Below, in pieces: positions 63,490 through 64,000 of a stretch of 64,000 nucleotides of DNA. The notes under the pieces were generated by a model. That model saw only the letters and a list, made by a program, of their open reading frames with translations, did no database searches and was not told the origin of the DNA. The DNA is from Nitrospira sp. (GTDB lineage Bacteria > Nitrospirota > Nitrospiria > Nitrospirales > Nitrospiraceae), in contig JADJXO010000013.1 in NCBI GenBank assembly GCA_016715825.1, forward strand, positions 310,001 to 374,000, read 5' to 3'. Both the position numbers and the translations under genes were made by a program. Each line of letters opens with the position of its first letter. The stretch's first letter is position 1.

Positions 63490-64000
63490 TTAACTGATTG
63501 CCCCCAGCTCCAGCTTTTTCTCCCACTTTCGGAGCATCGCCTCGCGCAACCCCTGATGAGCCTGATCTTTCAAGCCTGGATCAGATTTTAGGAGCGAAAA
63601 GGCTTCCTGCCTGGCCTGCTGCAACAGATCTCCGTCTCGCACCAGATTCGCCACACGAAACTCCGGCATGCCCCATTGGCGTAAGCCAAAAAATTCCCCT
63701 GGTCCTCTGATACGCAGATCCTCCTCAGCAATGACAAATCCATCATTCGATCGGACGAGTGCCTCCAACCGTTCTTTCGCTGAAGACATGGGCTCCTGAT
63801 CTTCCTGAAAGCGTTCTCCCCGCTGCGTCTTTCCCTGCCTCATATTCGCCGCCATCAGCAGGCAATACGATTGATGGGTGCTCCGCCCCACACGGCCACG
63901 TAATTGGTGGAGCTGCGCGAGACCGAATCGCTCAGCATGCTCGATCATGATGATGGTCGCATTCGGTACATCAACTCCAACCTCGACGACGGTCGTGGCC
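63490..64000 (-). CDS. recG: ATP-dependent DNA helicase RecG, 3' part (runs off the window)
   Basis: Only the C-terminal 169 residues are in the window; the gene continues beyond 64000. ATTVVEVGVDVPNATIIMIE and FGLAQLHQLRGRVGRSTHQS are helicase motifs V and VI of RecG. GPGEFFGLRQWGMPEFRVA is the RecG-specific TRG/wedge-contact region. RecG reverses stalled replication forks and branch-migrates Holliday junctions. Confidence 0.94.
   Translation of the reverse strand, partial: ATTVVEVGVDVPNATIIMIEHAERFGLAQLHQLRGRVGRSTHQSYCLLMAANMRQGKTQRGERFQEDQEPMSSAKERLEALVRSNDGFVIAEEDLRIRGPGEFFGLRQWGMPEFRVANLVRDGDLLQQARQEAFSLLKSDPGLKDQAHQGLREAMLRKWEKKLELGAIS

Noticed and set aside
1..64000. CRISPR arrays, tRNA and rRNA genes
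   Set aside because: No regularly spaced identical repeats and no cloverleaf or rRNA-like segment could be recognised by eye; a tRNAscan or Infernal run would settle it.

Overview
The window looks like a stretch of a Nitrospira chromosome (phylum Nitrospirota, nitrite-oxidising or comammox). The reasons are two cytochrome bd-like oxidase subunit I paralogues with no CydB partner, set among multi-haem cytochromes c and an ethylbenzene-dehydrogenase-type haem b domain; a complete urease plus urea ABC transporter locus; and a 2-oxoacid:ferredoxin oxidoreductase pair of the reductive TCA type. The genus is inferred from this gene content. No rRNA, tRNA or CRISPR array was recognised.

Layout. 1-3.4 kb: three orphan plus-strand genes separated by repeated non-coding sequence, with one site that fits an integron attC, so possibly a decayed gene-cassette array. 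3.4-6.5 kb: an A-type Fe-S carrier, porA, porB and a small unknown gene. 6.5-7.3 kb: a gene-poor convergent gap with DnaA-box-like words. 7.3-13.6 kb (minus): aldo/keto reductase, a small exported protein, and a sigma-54 response regulator with its PAS-rich sensor kinase. 13.7-21.4 kb (minus): mobA, glycosyltransferase 9, argS, tgt, yajC, secD, secF. 21.4-35.5 kb (mostly minus): the respiratory block, ending in a strong terminator. It holds three cytochromes c, two CydA-like proteins, two SUMF1-fold proteins, DUF3047, PCP_red and DUF420-like proteins, and three very short membrane proteins (34-43 aa) found by reading the intergenic DNA. 35.6-38.8 kb: methyltransferase, exported copper-site-like protein, fatty acid desaturase.

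38.8-50.7 kb (minus): urtABCDE, a nickel permease and ureABCFGD, one co-directional system for urea uptake, nickel supply and urea hydrolysis. urtA, urtB and urtC each carry a one-base frame break at a short G/C run, while urtD and urtE are intact. 51.4-56.7 kb: lipoprotein, scpAB, pentapeptide-type membrane protein, a histone-H1-like protein with an acidic tail, and a cupredoxin.

56.8-62.1 kb is the most mobile-looking part. A PqqD/methyltransferase gene is followed by two toxin-antitoxin modules, and each module is closed by another copy of that gene's last ~90 bp. Next come a frame-broken DUF4238 gene, a third SUMF1 protein and a small lipoprotein gene. The window ends with ppx/gppA, a small coiled-coil gene and the 3' part of recG.
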